In this document: piece after piece, positions 25,591-39,215 of the stretch | Layout: every line of letters begins with the position of its first letter | How positions within the stretch are numbered: the first letter of the stretch is position 1 | NCBI RefSeq assembly: GCF_010183535.1 | Contig: NC_071331.1 | Coordinates: 11,656,001 to 11,720,000 of the forward strand | DNA: 64,000 bases | From: Caenorhabditis remanei | Lineage: Eukaryota; Nematoda; Chromadorea; Rhabditida; Rhabditidae | Direction of reading: 5' to 3' | Translations under genes and position numbers: made by a program | The notes under the pieces: model-generated | What the model was told of the DNA's origin: nothing | Databases searched by the model: none | Seen by the model: the letters and a program-made list of their open reading frames with translations, nothing else

Positions 25591-27134
25591 TTCGAATAAA
25601 AAGCTAGACATTGGACCGAAAGGGTGTTGAAAGTGATTGTTTCTAATTTTATTGCCCTTATGTTTTGATTCTCATCCCCCTCCCTTCTTTCACCCTCTTG
25701 TTTCCTTATCTTTTTGTTTCTTTTCCACTGAAGCCGCCATTCATGGATCAACTCCGCCCACTACTTTTCGCCTCTCTCGGATCCACTTTTTTCAGATACA
25801 GTATCTATTTCTCGCCGATTTTCGTCTGGAAGTTTTCGATTTGCGGAAAGAGAAACAGGTGGAAACTATGTGACCGTTTGTGAAATATCATTTGACTAAA
25901 TGAATGAAGAAATTGAAACAAGAAATAGGGAAAAGTCGGAAAGAGGGATAGGTTCGGTTGAGGTCATTCTACAGTATACCTGGTAGAGATATTGCAAAAA
26001 GTGTAGCAGAATGAAAATTATTCTGGTAGAAATTAGCTAAACAATAAAAAAACGTGAGCTGAGAAAAACTGTCATATGTAGTAACTAAAAATTACAGTTT
26101 CTGACATAAAGTTTGAGAGAAAATGTTTTCCAAAATTGCTGAAACCATGACTTGTATTAACTGAATTGTTTTGAAATTATAGTCGTACGAACAAAATTTG
26201 AAATTTTCGAAATCAGTTATAATAACTTCTGTGAAACGGTCTAGATTTGTGTAGAAAGACTAAATCGATTTGTACTTTCTGATTAAAAAAGATTTGAAAT
26301 GTCTACGGTAGTTGATACCGAGATGTAGAGGAAAGTACCAAATTTTGACGTTTCTGCAATTTGTTGTGACTAGCTGGAAAATTTTTAATGTTGTTCCGAT
26401 CGTAACCGACTCCATACTCTTATTTCAGTAAAAGATCTCATACTTATGAAACACAACTCATTTCTCAAAGAGAATATCTGCTCCTTTCAGGCAACTAGTG
26501 GAAACATCAACTATATTTAATTTGAGACTTTCATTCTCTAAGTAAATGTTTTCTGTTTCATTCACTTCAGTTCTGCAATCACAACCATCTCAATTCAGTG
26601 TATCCGTTAACAATTATTGCAAACTTCAATCATTTCGGTAACAGATACTAGTCTTTTGAATTAAAAAAACAATTAAAAAATTAATCATCAACCATTCATT
26701 GACACTTTACTACTAGAATTCAATTCTGATCAACCAGTACTTACTTTACACTCTGTCTTATTCATTTTCGGTTTCCCTTTCTCCCACCTCCTTCATTTTC
26801 TACCGTATCCATTCCTTTAAAAGATCTTATCACGATTTATCAAAGTATTTTCTAATTTTGGGTGCCATTGCGAGATCGAATATATTTGTTGATCTATCAA
26901 AACAGAAACGATACAATTTGTGATCTGGTCGAAATGATATACTCAATCCCAGATTTTTTCAAATAGGAGTGAAGATTTATTGATTTATTTCCAACCTATA
27001 AACTGAAAATAGAGACTTTGGATCATGAATGTTTTCAGTACCAATTGAGCCTGCTACTAGTCCGAATGGGATGGGGAGATTTTCTATTCTCTTAGTTTAC
27101 CTTAACAGAAAATTACAGTTTCCAAATGTAAATA
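25591..27134. other. Non-coding stretch shared with copy B (part 1)
   Basis: It aligns with 51083-52701 by eye. The similarity is high but includes small insertions and deletions and no conserved reading frame. It is likely the upstream region of the MLT-10-like gene. Confidence 0.5.
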
Positions 27135-27229
27135 TTAGGGTGTTTCATAAGTCTTTGCACTTTTTCTATCAGTTTTTGATCGAATTTTTCTTAATGAGAA
27201 AGGAGTTCTAATAAGTTATATATTGTTCA

Positions 27230-28238
27230 TGAGTACTGGTTACATCTTGCCAACATTGTGGTAGTTTGGCAATTCCGGCCGCGTAGAACTCTGCCGGCTA
27301 TAGGCTGAAGAAGACATCAAGGTATGATTTCACTTGCATTCGATCATCAAATTTTTGACCAGCAAACGAGTTTCGCAATGATCTAAAAAGATGATAATCA
27401 GCTAGAGGAAGGTCTGAAGAATACGGCGAGTGGGTTCGAACTTAAACTCCCTGAGCCTGTAAGACGGCGCTAGTTTTGGTAGCAGTGTGTGGACGAGCAC
27501 TGTCATGCAACAAAACTGAATGATCGATTTCCGGGCGAGAGGAGCGATGGAATTGGATCATTTTATGGAGTTGTTGACAGTATAAGTTGACTGTTATTGT
27601 AGCACGATCCGGAAGAAGTTCGTAACAAATGACCCCGTTTCTGTCCCACCAAACTGATAGCATCACTTTTTTCTCGTGCAACACTCTTTTCTGGTCCGTC
27701 AACGGGTCGTCAATATACAAAACCCCCTGCTTTTTACTGTATGGAATACATAGACACCCCATTTCTCATTTCCCGTAACAATATCAAGAATCCAATCGAA
27801 ACTACGCTTCCGACTGAGCAAAGACTGCGACAGGTCACAACTGAGCTTCAACTGAGAATTTGTCAGTTCATGAGAAATAACTTGTCCGTATTCTGCTGTT
27901 CTTCCAGAATCTTTCAGATGTCTGAATATTGTTGCGAACGAAGGTCCAGTATGTGAAGATACTTCACGTACACTTGATCTTGGCTCTTCCTCCAAGACAT
28001 CTGAGATATCATCGTCGATATCTAAACGAGGCCGACCAGAATGAGACTTATCATCAAGATTGTAGTCCTCTTCTTTGAAGTTATTGAACAAAGTGATTGC
28101 TGTTTTATAACTTATGATGTCCTCACCTACGGTTTCGCGTATATTTCGATAAGTTTCCATTGCACTCAATCCTGGGAGACATCTTAGTAGAAAACACCCT
28201 TTTAGAGCATGGCGATCTTTGGCGAGTACTTCTGCCAT
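27230..28238 (-). pseudogene. mariner transposase, frameshifted
   Basis: An N-terminal half (28238-27699) starts with a helix-turn-helix region (ETYRNIRETVGEDIISYKTA) and SGRPRLD. It is followed in another frame (27762-27442) by VMLSVWWDRNGVICYELLP and HDSARPH, and in a third frame by HSPYSSDLPLADYHLF. These are the ordered mariner catalytic blocks. Besides the frameshifts, the first catalytic motif reads TGNEKW where active mariners have TGDEKW, so one metal-binding aspartate is lost. It is inactive in cis. Confidence 0.88.
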
Positions 28239-28291
28239 GGTACGCTATTCTGGGGACTTGCAAAACAGAAATGTTTCTTGAGGGTAACAGC

Positions 28292-29350
28292 ACAGGTGAA
28301 CCGCTGGGAATCCTATATGTGAAAGTGCCAGAATAGCGTCCTATGTGAGTCCCTAAATGAAAAGTGGACCGCGCGTGTGGCGTATATGTGTGGTCGTCTT
28401 TTCTGTGTACTGTCCGCGCGTGCACCCATTTGGCTCCCATATACGTTCCATGTATGGTCCATATTTGAGGGTGGCGGCCGGCCGCCGCAACGACACTCCG
28501 GAATTACACGTGGGCGTGTTGTTTACCGTAAATCGACGCGACATTTTTTTCTATAAGTCCGGGCCCATTTTCTCCGTTTATCGAAGTTCTTCGCCGATTT
28601 TCTTCATTCTTTTTGCAGAAAACAGATAATGGCAAACTTTAAAAATAAAAATAAATCTATTTAAACTTGTGGAAATTTATTTTTCAAAACAAAAATTGTG
28701 ATTTTCTCAAGAAACTTGAATTATAAGCTGTTGTTGAGAAGTTCGGGTCTGATATTCTTCTTCACTTCGGTATGATAAGAAATCATATGTTTCAGGTGGA
28801 TTTAAAGGTAAGACGGTAAGTATTTGTCATACCGAAGTAAAGTCAAAATACCGGATTTCGAATTTCTTCGACGGGTATCATTTTATTTCAGAGTTCAAAG
28901 AAAAGCTTGATAATCAATTATTGTGTTATAACCACCAAGCTAACATAAGATTTTTATAGGAAATCGTGTGTGATTTTCAATTTTTTTAAAGTATTGCCAT
29001 TATCTGTTTAAAAAAGGAAAGAACTTCGAGAAAAAGGGAGAAAATATACAAGTCCGAGAAATGGGAAGTGAACAAGTTGGAAAAAGGAAAAGTGAAACAA
29101 CATAATAGCATTACATACCAATCACAACAATGAATTAGGCATTTCTAGTGTTTCATACACAATAATCAACCAAATACGGTTGGTATAATTAATGCTGATA
29201 TGCTATCCATATACGTTCCATATGCGCCCCACGTTTTCGGCCGACCGCGCGGGGATCCATATGGACACATATAAGGCCCAACCCTCATTCTTTTTAGCCA
29301 CATATTCGCCACCGCGCGGTTCCATATGTGTTCCCCAGCGGTTCACCTGT
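28292..29350. mobile_element. Nested foldback element inside the mariner
   Basis: The ends ACAGGTGAACCGCTGGG are inverted at 29334-29350. Matching inverted blocks continue inward: AAGTCCG...TCGAAGTTCTT at about 28555-28597 against 29019-29058, TGCCATTATCTGTTT at about 28990 against 28630, and CTTCGGTATGA near the centre. The two arms are about 0.5 kb each. It is GC-rich near both ends and has no transposase. The target-site duplication is unclear. Confidence 0.8.
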
Positions 29351-29439
29351 GAGTACTAAATCATTCTTATATATAAAACGCATGTGGGGTTTGTCCATCT
29401 GTCCCAATGTCCGCAAATTTTGAGAAATGAGAAAGAAAG

Positions 29440-29512
29440 ACGGCCGGGCCCAAAATCGAACTTGCGCTCTTCGCGCAGAGACCGCCGCCTTGGACCACTC
29501 GGCCACGCGGAC
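29440..29512 (-). repeat. tRNA-like sequence (tRNA-derived SINE or pseudo-tRNA)
   Basis: On the minus strand GTGGCCGAGTGG is a good A box of the Leu/Ser type, and GTTCGATTT is a B-box-like T arm. The acceptor strands do not pair well and the anticodon arm is degenerate, so it is not a working tRNA. It sits between the nested foldback element and the right end of the mariner. Confidence 0.65.
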
Positions 29513-29680
29513 ACATTTCTGTGAAGGTGAACACGTGAATAAGGAGAGGCCAGCCGGATGAAGCGCCGAAGGCGCGGCAGCCAGGCTGGTAGTTAATAAT
29601 AAAAAAAGGACCAAAAATGCCATGGGGTCAGAGGGCGGTACATTGAAAAAAAGTGCAAAGACTTATGAAACACCCTAATA

Positions 29681-32567
29681 TAACCTGGGCGGTTATTTTC
29701 TATCTGATATATACGTCATAACAGATCATTATTTTGAAACATAAGTTTTTTTTCTGATTTCTGTCTATTTCTGAAGGTTCTCTAAAAGTTTTGTATCAAA
29801 TGGACTGGTATACTATTGACTCACATCTGGGTATTCTCTTTTCCGGAATTCATCTACAACTTTTTCTGACCTAAAATCACTTTTTCAGGCAACTAATAGA
29901 AATAACAAACAAATGCTCAACGTTCTCATTCTACAAAGGTTAAATGAACTGAATTAGATTTTTAATGAAATCTACTCAATAATTATGTTGAAACAGGAAG
30001 ATAAGGAAAAAAAAAACTTGCAATCTTTTGAATTTCAGATTGAGATGGGAATGAGAATTGAAAGCAAAGATAACAATTCTATCTGTTATTCTAACTTAAA
30101 GAGCAGGAAACTCGCGGATCAGAAGATTTCATAAATTCTTGATATAAAGTGAAAGTTCTAAAATACTATTGAATCTCAAGATATAGCGTACACACAATTT
30201 ATAGAGAGTAATGAAAAATAGAAGTTTAGTTCTCCAGATAAAACGATGTTATAGAAAAGTGTGAATTATAAACTGTTTTGAGCAAAGAAAGTCTCTACAT
30301 CATCAAGAACTTAAAATGCCCACAAACAGTACAAATGAAAATAATATTTTCGATTTCTTCCTTCCTCCTCCCCTTGTCGTCCTGATCCAACTCAATTCGG
30401 TACTCTTCGCAGTCATCATTCACACCTAAAAGTAACGTCTGCGTCTCTTCTCCTCACACACTATTTCCTCATCTCTGCGTGAGACATTGTTCTCATCTCA
30501 AGGTGCTTCGAATCGAAAATCGGAATGACCAATCAGTTGATCGGTCAAAAATTATCGAGAAAACGAAGGGAGAGGAATACCAAAATGAATACTATTTGGG
30601 ACGAATCACAACGATCAGAAACTTATTCACAATACTTTTGAATTTGATTTCATTCCTATTTTGATAATTTTTCTTTGGAAAAAAAGTAATGCAATGAATC
30701 GGACTAATAAGTGGAACATGACGAAACGATTGAAAGATCAAAGTGTGAAAACCCAATTAGAAAAGAAAACGTTATATCATTTTGAATTCGAATGATGTCA
30801 TTTTGGAACGAAATTTTAGTGAACTGAGAAGATCAACTATGTCAAGTGAAGTGATAGAAACGTTTGGAACCAAACTAGCATGTTGTTTTACGAAACTTAT
30901 GTTTTTAGAACAAATTGAATAATCAGATTTAGGTGTATCAAAATCGTGTCAAAAATTTCTCCAGCTACTTGGTATATTCCTGCTACCGTATTTTTTCGCT
31001 GTCGAAATTCCCACTTTTTTCTAAATTTCCTGCTTGATTATCTGAGCGGCAAAGCAAAGCAGATATCTGAAATAAGCAAAAAAAGTTGTAATTTTTAATC
31101 TTCGTTGCTTTTTAATTATGCTAGACGTTAAGAGAACGATAGAAACCGATATCTTGGATATAAACAAAATAACTGGAACAGTGGATTTTGTTCCAGATGA
31201 ATTCGGACTCTCTTTAAAAAAAGGTCTTCATGATGTTGCAGAATTCAATGATGCACATTTTCTGGAATTTTCCACTCCAAATTAGATGTTATTGGAAAGT
31301 TTCTGTTTCAATGTCTTCATAAGATTTATTTGAAGTCAAAACTGTTATTGTTGTTTCTTTCAAATAGTTTTATTTAACTCCGGTTTCCAAATAGTAATTT
31401 TTTAATTTCATTAGTGCTTCACTCGATGACAGCTCTCCTCAATGTTTCGTTAAAAATCTGATTTTGTAAGCAAAATTTGTTATTTATTAATTCTCGTTTC
31501 TCAAATAGTACGTGCCAACGAATGAGTGATGACTTGGAATACCCTTCGTGATTACTGTAGCCAATTTAAGCGTATTCGTTTTCTTTGAAAAATATTTCGA
31601 TCCTTCTAGTGGACCACTTTGGAAACTAGAGATATGATTCTGAGTACTCTGAACTTTAATTTTCGAAATTGTTTGCTTAGGAATTTCCGTTTGAACAAAG
31701 ATTTGCAGTATTCCAATCACTAAAGATTTCTAACGTTTCAAATCCAAATTAAAATTAAAATTTCAGATCTGATTTATTAAATTCAGTCGATCAAAATAGG
31801 AATTGCAACCAGTTGAAATATTGTAATTCTGAAACCGTAATCTAGTAAAAACCGGAATATGCAAATTGAATATTCTAGAAAAAGTCTTAAATTATAGAAA
31901 TTCAGAAAATTAAAGTTGCTACATTTTTGTAGTTGAAATCTCTCTCTCTCTCTCTTAGATTTTCCGGTATGACAGTTGAAGTTAGCTATCTTTTATTCCA
32001 TCTTGAGCCACTTTCTTTCGAAGAATGATAACGTTAAAAGCTGAAACGCTATCAAAAAGTTGTTAACTGCAAAAATATAGACAATAAAGTTTGCTAAATT
32101 TCTTCAGTGGACAACATCTTGATAGCCCTTCTAGTTTTAGAGATATGCCACTTCAAAATCAAGTACTGTAATCAGTTTCAATCGCTTTATGCGTATACAG
32201 AGAGGATGACCACTGGTTCAATTTCGGCTGGTAGTGAATACGATTTGGTTTATTTTGTAAGATTTTGAGACAGTTTTCCGAGCATTTTCAGAAGAATTCA
32301 CTGGGAAACACAGAAAAGGTTGATTTTTGTAAAAAATTAACTGAAAAATAAGTGAATTCCTCCTGAAACCGAAAAAATTTTACAATCAAGTTTTAAAAGT
32401 TATGTTCTCCACGATCGCCATTTTTTCGCTACATTTATGAAGCTCTTCAGTTATTTTTCACTCGACTCACTCACTCGTATTTCTACAAATTCGCAAAAAG
32501 AGATTGATGAGTGACACAATAAAAACCAACGGCTCATGTTTGCTCTCCCAGGTTTCCTGCAAAGATG
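29681..32567. other. Non-coding stretch shared with copy B (part 2)
   Basis: It corresponds to about 52703-55575. Several blocks are nearly identical (for example 30380-30560, which includes CTGCGTCTC, a motif common in nematode promoters), but no reading frame is preserved across the two copies. A CT repeat at 31939-31955 is shorter in copy B. Confidence 0.45.
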
Positions 32568-32569
32568 TA

Positions 32570-32708
32570 TTAGCTCGGCACAGTTCTTACAACTGCGCTC
32601 CACCGAAATGGTCTTGAAAAATGTCTCTTTTTCTCTGAGTCTCTCAATTTCGCAGGCAATTTTCCTTGGTTTCGGTAGAGTGCGGTTGTAAGAAACGTGC
32701 CGTGCTAA
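32570..32708. mobile_element. 139-bp MITE with TA target duplication (copy 2)
   Basis: Ends TTAGCTCGGCACAGTTCTTA and GTAAGAAACGTGCCGTGCTAA, flanked by TA. It is the same family as 7551-7689. Copy B (near 55574) has the uninterrupted target, so this insertion followed the duplication. Confidence 0.93.
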
Positions 32709-32925
32709 TAATGATTGAAAAGAGGAATTGAAGCTTCTCACAACTTCAAAATATGAACTGACTATGAGAAAAGAGAATAAAGAAATGTCAAATAATTCAT
32801 AATTCTATTCGACACGTGGAGAAAATATCTGTAGAACAGTTATTGTTTAAAATTTAGCTATTAACAGAATTCTTGTCTATTATAAATATTTACAGACGAA
32901 AAACAAAGCGAATTATGCGAGGGTT

Positions 32926-35513
32926 TTAATTCTTCTTGAATGCGAAGATGGAGTTACGTCTCTTCTTTTTCTCCACTCCTCCTCCCTTTCGAACATTCTC
33001 CTCGTCGGCTGATGGCGAGTTGACGTCGGCCATTTCGACGACATACGAGCTTTGCAGGTGTGGCTTCACTTTCTCGTTTCGCGACGTCAAGATTCCGATT
33101 CTTTCCTTCGTGGTGCCTGATGGAGTGAATGGTGGCTTGAATTCAGAAGTGGAAGCAAGTGTATTTGTATCAGATCGCATCGAAGAGCGGGCGGTCGAGC
33201 ATCGCTCGAACAAGTCGTAGTTGGAGCAGATTGACTCACGTGGATTGCTCTGAAAAATAAAAGTTTTTATTTGGAATTTTGGGAAATTCGTTTACCTTGA
33301 ATCCAATCGGTGTTCCTCTGATCGAATCGATGGAATTCATGTCGAAATTGAATGCGATCGACTTCCGCGGCGTCTGCTCGACGTTTCTCCTCAACTCCTC
33401 CTCAGTTTCGAGCGGACCTTCTTTCGAGAGGTATTCGACGAGGCTGTCTGGAGTGTCGCATCGTTCGATAGGCGATGGAGGGTCTTCTTGGAAAAGTTCT
33501 GTAAAAAATGTTATGATTTGAAATCCCTTGCTATCTTCACTCACTAATTCTTTCCTCCAAGTAGCATTTCTTCTGCTCAACTTCCGATTTAATCGTGGTC
33601 ATCGACTCAAGTTGGTCAATCAGCTTTTCGTTCTGCTCTCGGCACTCTTTCATCTCTGATTCGTGTTGGGCTGCCTCATTCTGGTGTTTGAGAACTATGT
33701 TCTCCATATTCTCTCTCAACAGTTCGATTTCTTTCTTCTTTTCTTCCAAAACATTCTGCAGCTTGGAATACCGATCGTTAAACTGTGCAGTTGATGCATC
33801 TCGGATCAATTGCTCATTCCTCAGAATATCTTTTGTTCGTTCTAACTGTTGAGATAGCACCAGATTCATCGATTCTTTTCCCTTCACATCAACTTGAAGT
33901 TCTTCTATTTTCTTCTTTGCACCTTCGAGGCATGCCTTCGCCGATAAGAATCCTTCGGAATTCTGATGATTCGCCATGTCCGTGTTCAACACCTGCTCCT
34001 TCAGTTCACCAAGAACTTTCTCCATTCCATTCTTATCAGATTTCGCCGCGTCCAACTCGTTTTGGAGGCGTTCAATCTTGGAGTCGGCCATCTTCGCTCG
34101 CTCCGTATGATCTTGCTGACATTTTTCCAGCTGCGCCTGGAATCGTTCTCTCTGTTCGCCCATTTCAGTCTTTGCATTGTCAGCTTCTTGTCTGTTTCGT
34201 GCAGATTCCAGACTCAACGACTCGACTGTACTCGTCAATCTTTTGTTCTCGCCATGAAGATTGGCCTTGAGCTCCTCCAAACTGGTCAGGTGATCAGCCA
34301 TACTTCGATTCTCTTCGAGCACAGAGCGGAGCTGCTCTTCGAGATCGCTTTCCTTCTTCTGATACCCTTGGAACTCCATTTCGTTGGTATCACGGAGTTT
34401 GCGCATCTCCTTCATGCACTTTTCCAGAGATTCTGTAGTTGTGGCAAGTTTCGAAGCGAGTTTTTCTTTCTCCTTCTCTAATTCCTCCAGATGCCGTTGC
34501 TCACTTCTGAGCGTTGTACGGCTTTCGGCGAGTTGTTTAGTGACGGCTTCCACTTCGAGTTGCTTTGATTCCATTTCGGCTGTCATCTTTTGAACACGTT
34601 CTTCCGCGAGTTCTGCGTTATCTCGCTTCCCAGCAACCTCTTGTTTGAGAGAATCGATACTGAAAAAGTCATTTTTGTACTTTTTATTTATATAATTCGT
34701 TTCTAGCTACTCACGCGATCTTATTCGCTCGACTTTCCGTCTTCAGCTTTCCATTCTCTTGTTCCAACTCCTCCACGTGTTGTTCTGCCTCAAGCATCTG
34801 CCGTTGTGCTTGCTTGAGCTGTAGCTCGATTCTCATGAACTTCATTGTTGGGGAATCAACAGCATCCGCTATAGGACTTCTTCTGGCGGTCGATGAGGCT
34901 GTTCGAAGACGACGAGCAGTTGCTGTGGGTGTCACAAACGTGCTGTTGATGAAATTGTTTCGTGGAGGTGTTCTCATTCCACTCAACACTTCTACATTCT
35001 CCGGACGAATCAGAAAACTCCACCAGTCATCGACGCTGTCTTGTGAATAAAGTTTGTCGAAATAGACGAACATATCGAGAAGAACGGTGCTGTTGAATCC
35101 TATCTCTGTTGCAAGTTTTTCGAGGACGTTTGTCAGCAATTCCGAGTGGTCCTTGCGGAGAAACTCGAGGAACAAAGCGTAGAACTTGCAGATTTCGAGG
35201 AGATTTCCTTTCGCAGCCGCTTTGGGATCCAACGCCTCCACCAAAGACCCATTGACCATATTCATCTTTCTGTGCAAGACCTCGTAGAACAGATCTGAAT
35301 TGCGGAACTCTTTTGTATCGCATTTCCTGAAAAGTTAAATTTTAGGTTATGACGTAATACAAATAAAATTACTTACATAATTTTGGCGATGAATCCTCCT
35401 TGCTTTTCCCAGAGATCAGTCATTGAACTGATCGATTCTGTGTCACTGAAAACTGTGGCGAAGTGGTTCGTCAGCTGCACAAATGAGTCGACGAGCACCG
35501 AGTCGACACTCAT
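32926..35513 (-). CDS. NuMA/LIN-5-like coiled-coil protein, copy A, 796 aa
   Basis: Five exons in phase: 35513-35377, 35326-34715, 34659-33545, 33498-33296 and 33249-32926. The first 150 or so residues form a compact helical region (VLLDMFVYFDKLYSQ...WWSFL) like the CH/Hook-type head of NuMA-family proteins. A Ser/Thr/Arg-rich linker with TPPR and SPTMKF phosphosite-like motifs follows, then about 400 residues of heptad-rich coiled coil and a basic, serine-rich tail (EKKKRRNSIFAFKK). Length and layout resemble C. elegans LIN-5 (recalled as about 820 aa), which tethers dynein at the cortex and spindle poles, but lin-5 is on another chromosome in C. elegans, so this is an inference from form only. 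TTTTCAG lies five bases before the ATG, and an E2F-like site lies upstream. Confidence 0.75.
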
Positions 35514-37324
35514 TTTTGCTGAAAATTTATGAAAATTAACGGGAAAAATCAAAACACACGCAAAAAACAACGAAAATCAAGTAAAGAGGGAGGTGAATTC
35601 AAAATAAGCGCGCACAATTTCTGCGTCTCTTCACTCCCATACGTCGGCGCTCTCTTCGATTAGCACACTCTCTCACTATTCTATTTAATCGGCGGGAAAC
35701 GGCAAATATGGAAATTCAACTGGTAGTTCAGAAAGATGAGAGTTTGAACAAAAGGGAATAGAAGAGAGGCAAAATTTTCAGAATTCGAGGAAAATGGGAC
35801 TTGCATGTAGAAAAATATAAACATTTTGGCTACAAAACGGCAAAAACTCAAAGAAAAACGTGGGAAAAAACTATTTTTAAGTTATTATTCGGAAAAAATC
35901 TGTAAAACCATAAACCAACGGAACCGAAATGACACAGAAATGATAAAAGTTCCGTTTGTAAACGGAAATTTAACCGCGTTTAAACAAGCAACTCAAAGTT
36001 TCAAATCGTGGTGAGACCAACTCTGAAAGAGAGTCATGCGCCTTTAAAGATTACTGTAAGATAACTATCTATGAGCAAATTTTTGTCAAATAATTTTGTC
36101 TTGAAATCGACGAATTTCCAGTTTAGATGAGTTTTTGCATCAAAATTTCAACTAAAACTCGTAAATAATTATTCGAAAAATAATTTAATCTAAAATTGAA
36201 GTTTCGGGGGTGAAAAAAAAACCGAAACCCAGCAAACAAGGAAAATTTGCCAATCTGAACGGCTTTTCAGGTTCTTTTCATAAAAATGGTTTGTTTTAAT
36301 AGAGTTTTAAAATAGAAACTAAAGCACAAAAAAACTTTAACAGATTCTACAGCAGAATGTTCCAGATTTTTCATATAATGCCATTTTTAGATGACTTTTC
36401 CCGCTTTCCAGCTTCATTTTCTCCGGTTATACTTATATCTTCCGCCGATGATCTTCTCTATTTCTTCCCTTTCAAGACAACATCGCCTCATGGAATTCTG
36501 GATTCTGAAAAAAATTAGAACATTTCTTCTTTTCTCTGCATTCATCTTGAAAGATAATAAATTTCCAGTTAAAACTTCTGGAAAAATTCTTCTCTTACTC
36601 TCATTTTCTCCCCTCCTCCTTCATTTTCTCACTTAACTTCATTCTACACCGTATAGTATTTTATCTTTTGCAAATTTTCAGTAAAAACTCAACTGTTACA
36701 GTAATCATTGTAAGGTTTTAATTTCAAATAAAAAGATAATTTTGGTTCCTGTTCAAAAAAAGTTTTCAGTTTCATTGTGGTTTTGTTTTTAGATTGAAAT
36801 TTTGAAGTAACTAGTCTTTCTCTATTTCTATTAATCAATCTTACTCGTATTCCTTGTTTTCCATTTTCCACTGTTTCCGTCTCATTTCATTACTAACTCA
36901 TAACTCTTCCTATAATCGTTTTTACACTCAACTCAAATCTACCTCCCCCGTTCTCTCCCGTCTACTGTAACCCATCTTTTCTTCTCTCTTCGCGTGAACT
37001 TTTCCACTTTTCCTCTTCATTTTCGTCCATCTTCCGTACCTCTAATCAAAACCTATCAATCTGACAGAAGCTGTCGAAAACTGGATTCTTTTCACCGGAT
37101 CAAGCCGCTTTCCTTCCCAGAAATAACAAGAAGGGACTTCTTCTTTTTCCCAATATTCAATATTTTATAACTAATGACAATTAAGACAAGAAAAAGACAC
37201 AAGACAATCCCAGAGGTCCCAAGAAAATACATCACAGCAATCATCAATAAATTATAATTAAAAAAGAAAAAAAGACTAAAGTGAAGAGTAAAGCGAAGAC
37301 AAGAGGAATAAGTGGGGTCAGAAA
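35514..37324. other. Upstream region of the coiled-coil gene and 3' flank of the bre-1 remnant
   Basis: Nearly the same as 58375-60200 in copy B. T- and C/T-rich tracts, no exon. The part next to the coiled-coil gene is the more conserved and contains the likely promoter. Confidence 0.5.
35691..35699. promoter_or_regulatory. E2F-like site upstream of the coiled-coil gene, copy A
   Basis: GGCGGGAAA (complement TTTCCCGCC) fits the E2F consensus TTTSSCGC and lies about 180 bp upstream of the start codon. It suits a gene expressed in dividing cells. The same site occurs at 58552-58560. Confidence 0.4.

Positions 37325-39215
<1,891 letters not shown>

Larger units (their letters stand above)
27135..29678 (-). 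mobile_element. mariner-type transposon with a nested foldback element
   Basis: Terminal inverted repeats TTAGGGTGTTTCATAAGTCT with TA duplicated on both sides (27133-27134, 29679-29680). Copy B shows the exact empty site near 52701. At 2,544 bp it is oversized because of the nested insertion at 28292-29350 and a tRNA-like segment. The transposase it carries is broken. Confidence 0.93.

Noticed and set aside
29440..29512. Functional tRNA-Leu or tRNA-Ser
   Set aside because: The acceptor ends do not pair and the anticodon stem is degenerate, so I call it a tRNA-derived repeat.
29294..29623. Possible 109-aa protein containing VAEWSKAAVSA
   Set aside because: That string is the familiar translation of a Leu/Ser-type tRNA A-box region, and it spans transposon ends.
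33595..34593. Long plus-strand open frames across 33595-34593 and 56456-57454
   Set aside because: They are antisense shadows of the coiled-coil gene, whose codon bias leaves the opposite strand open.
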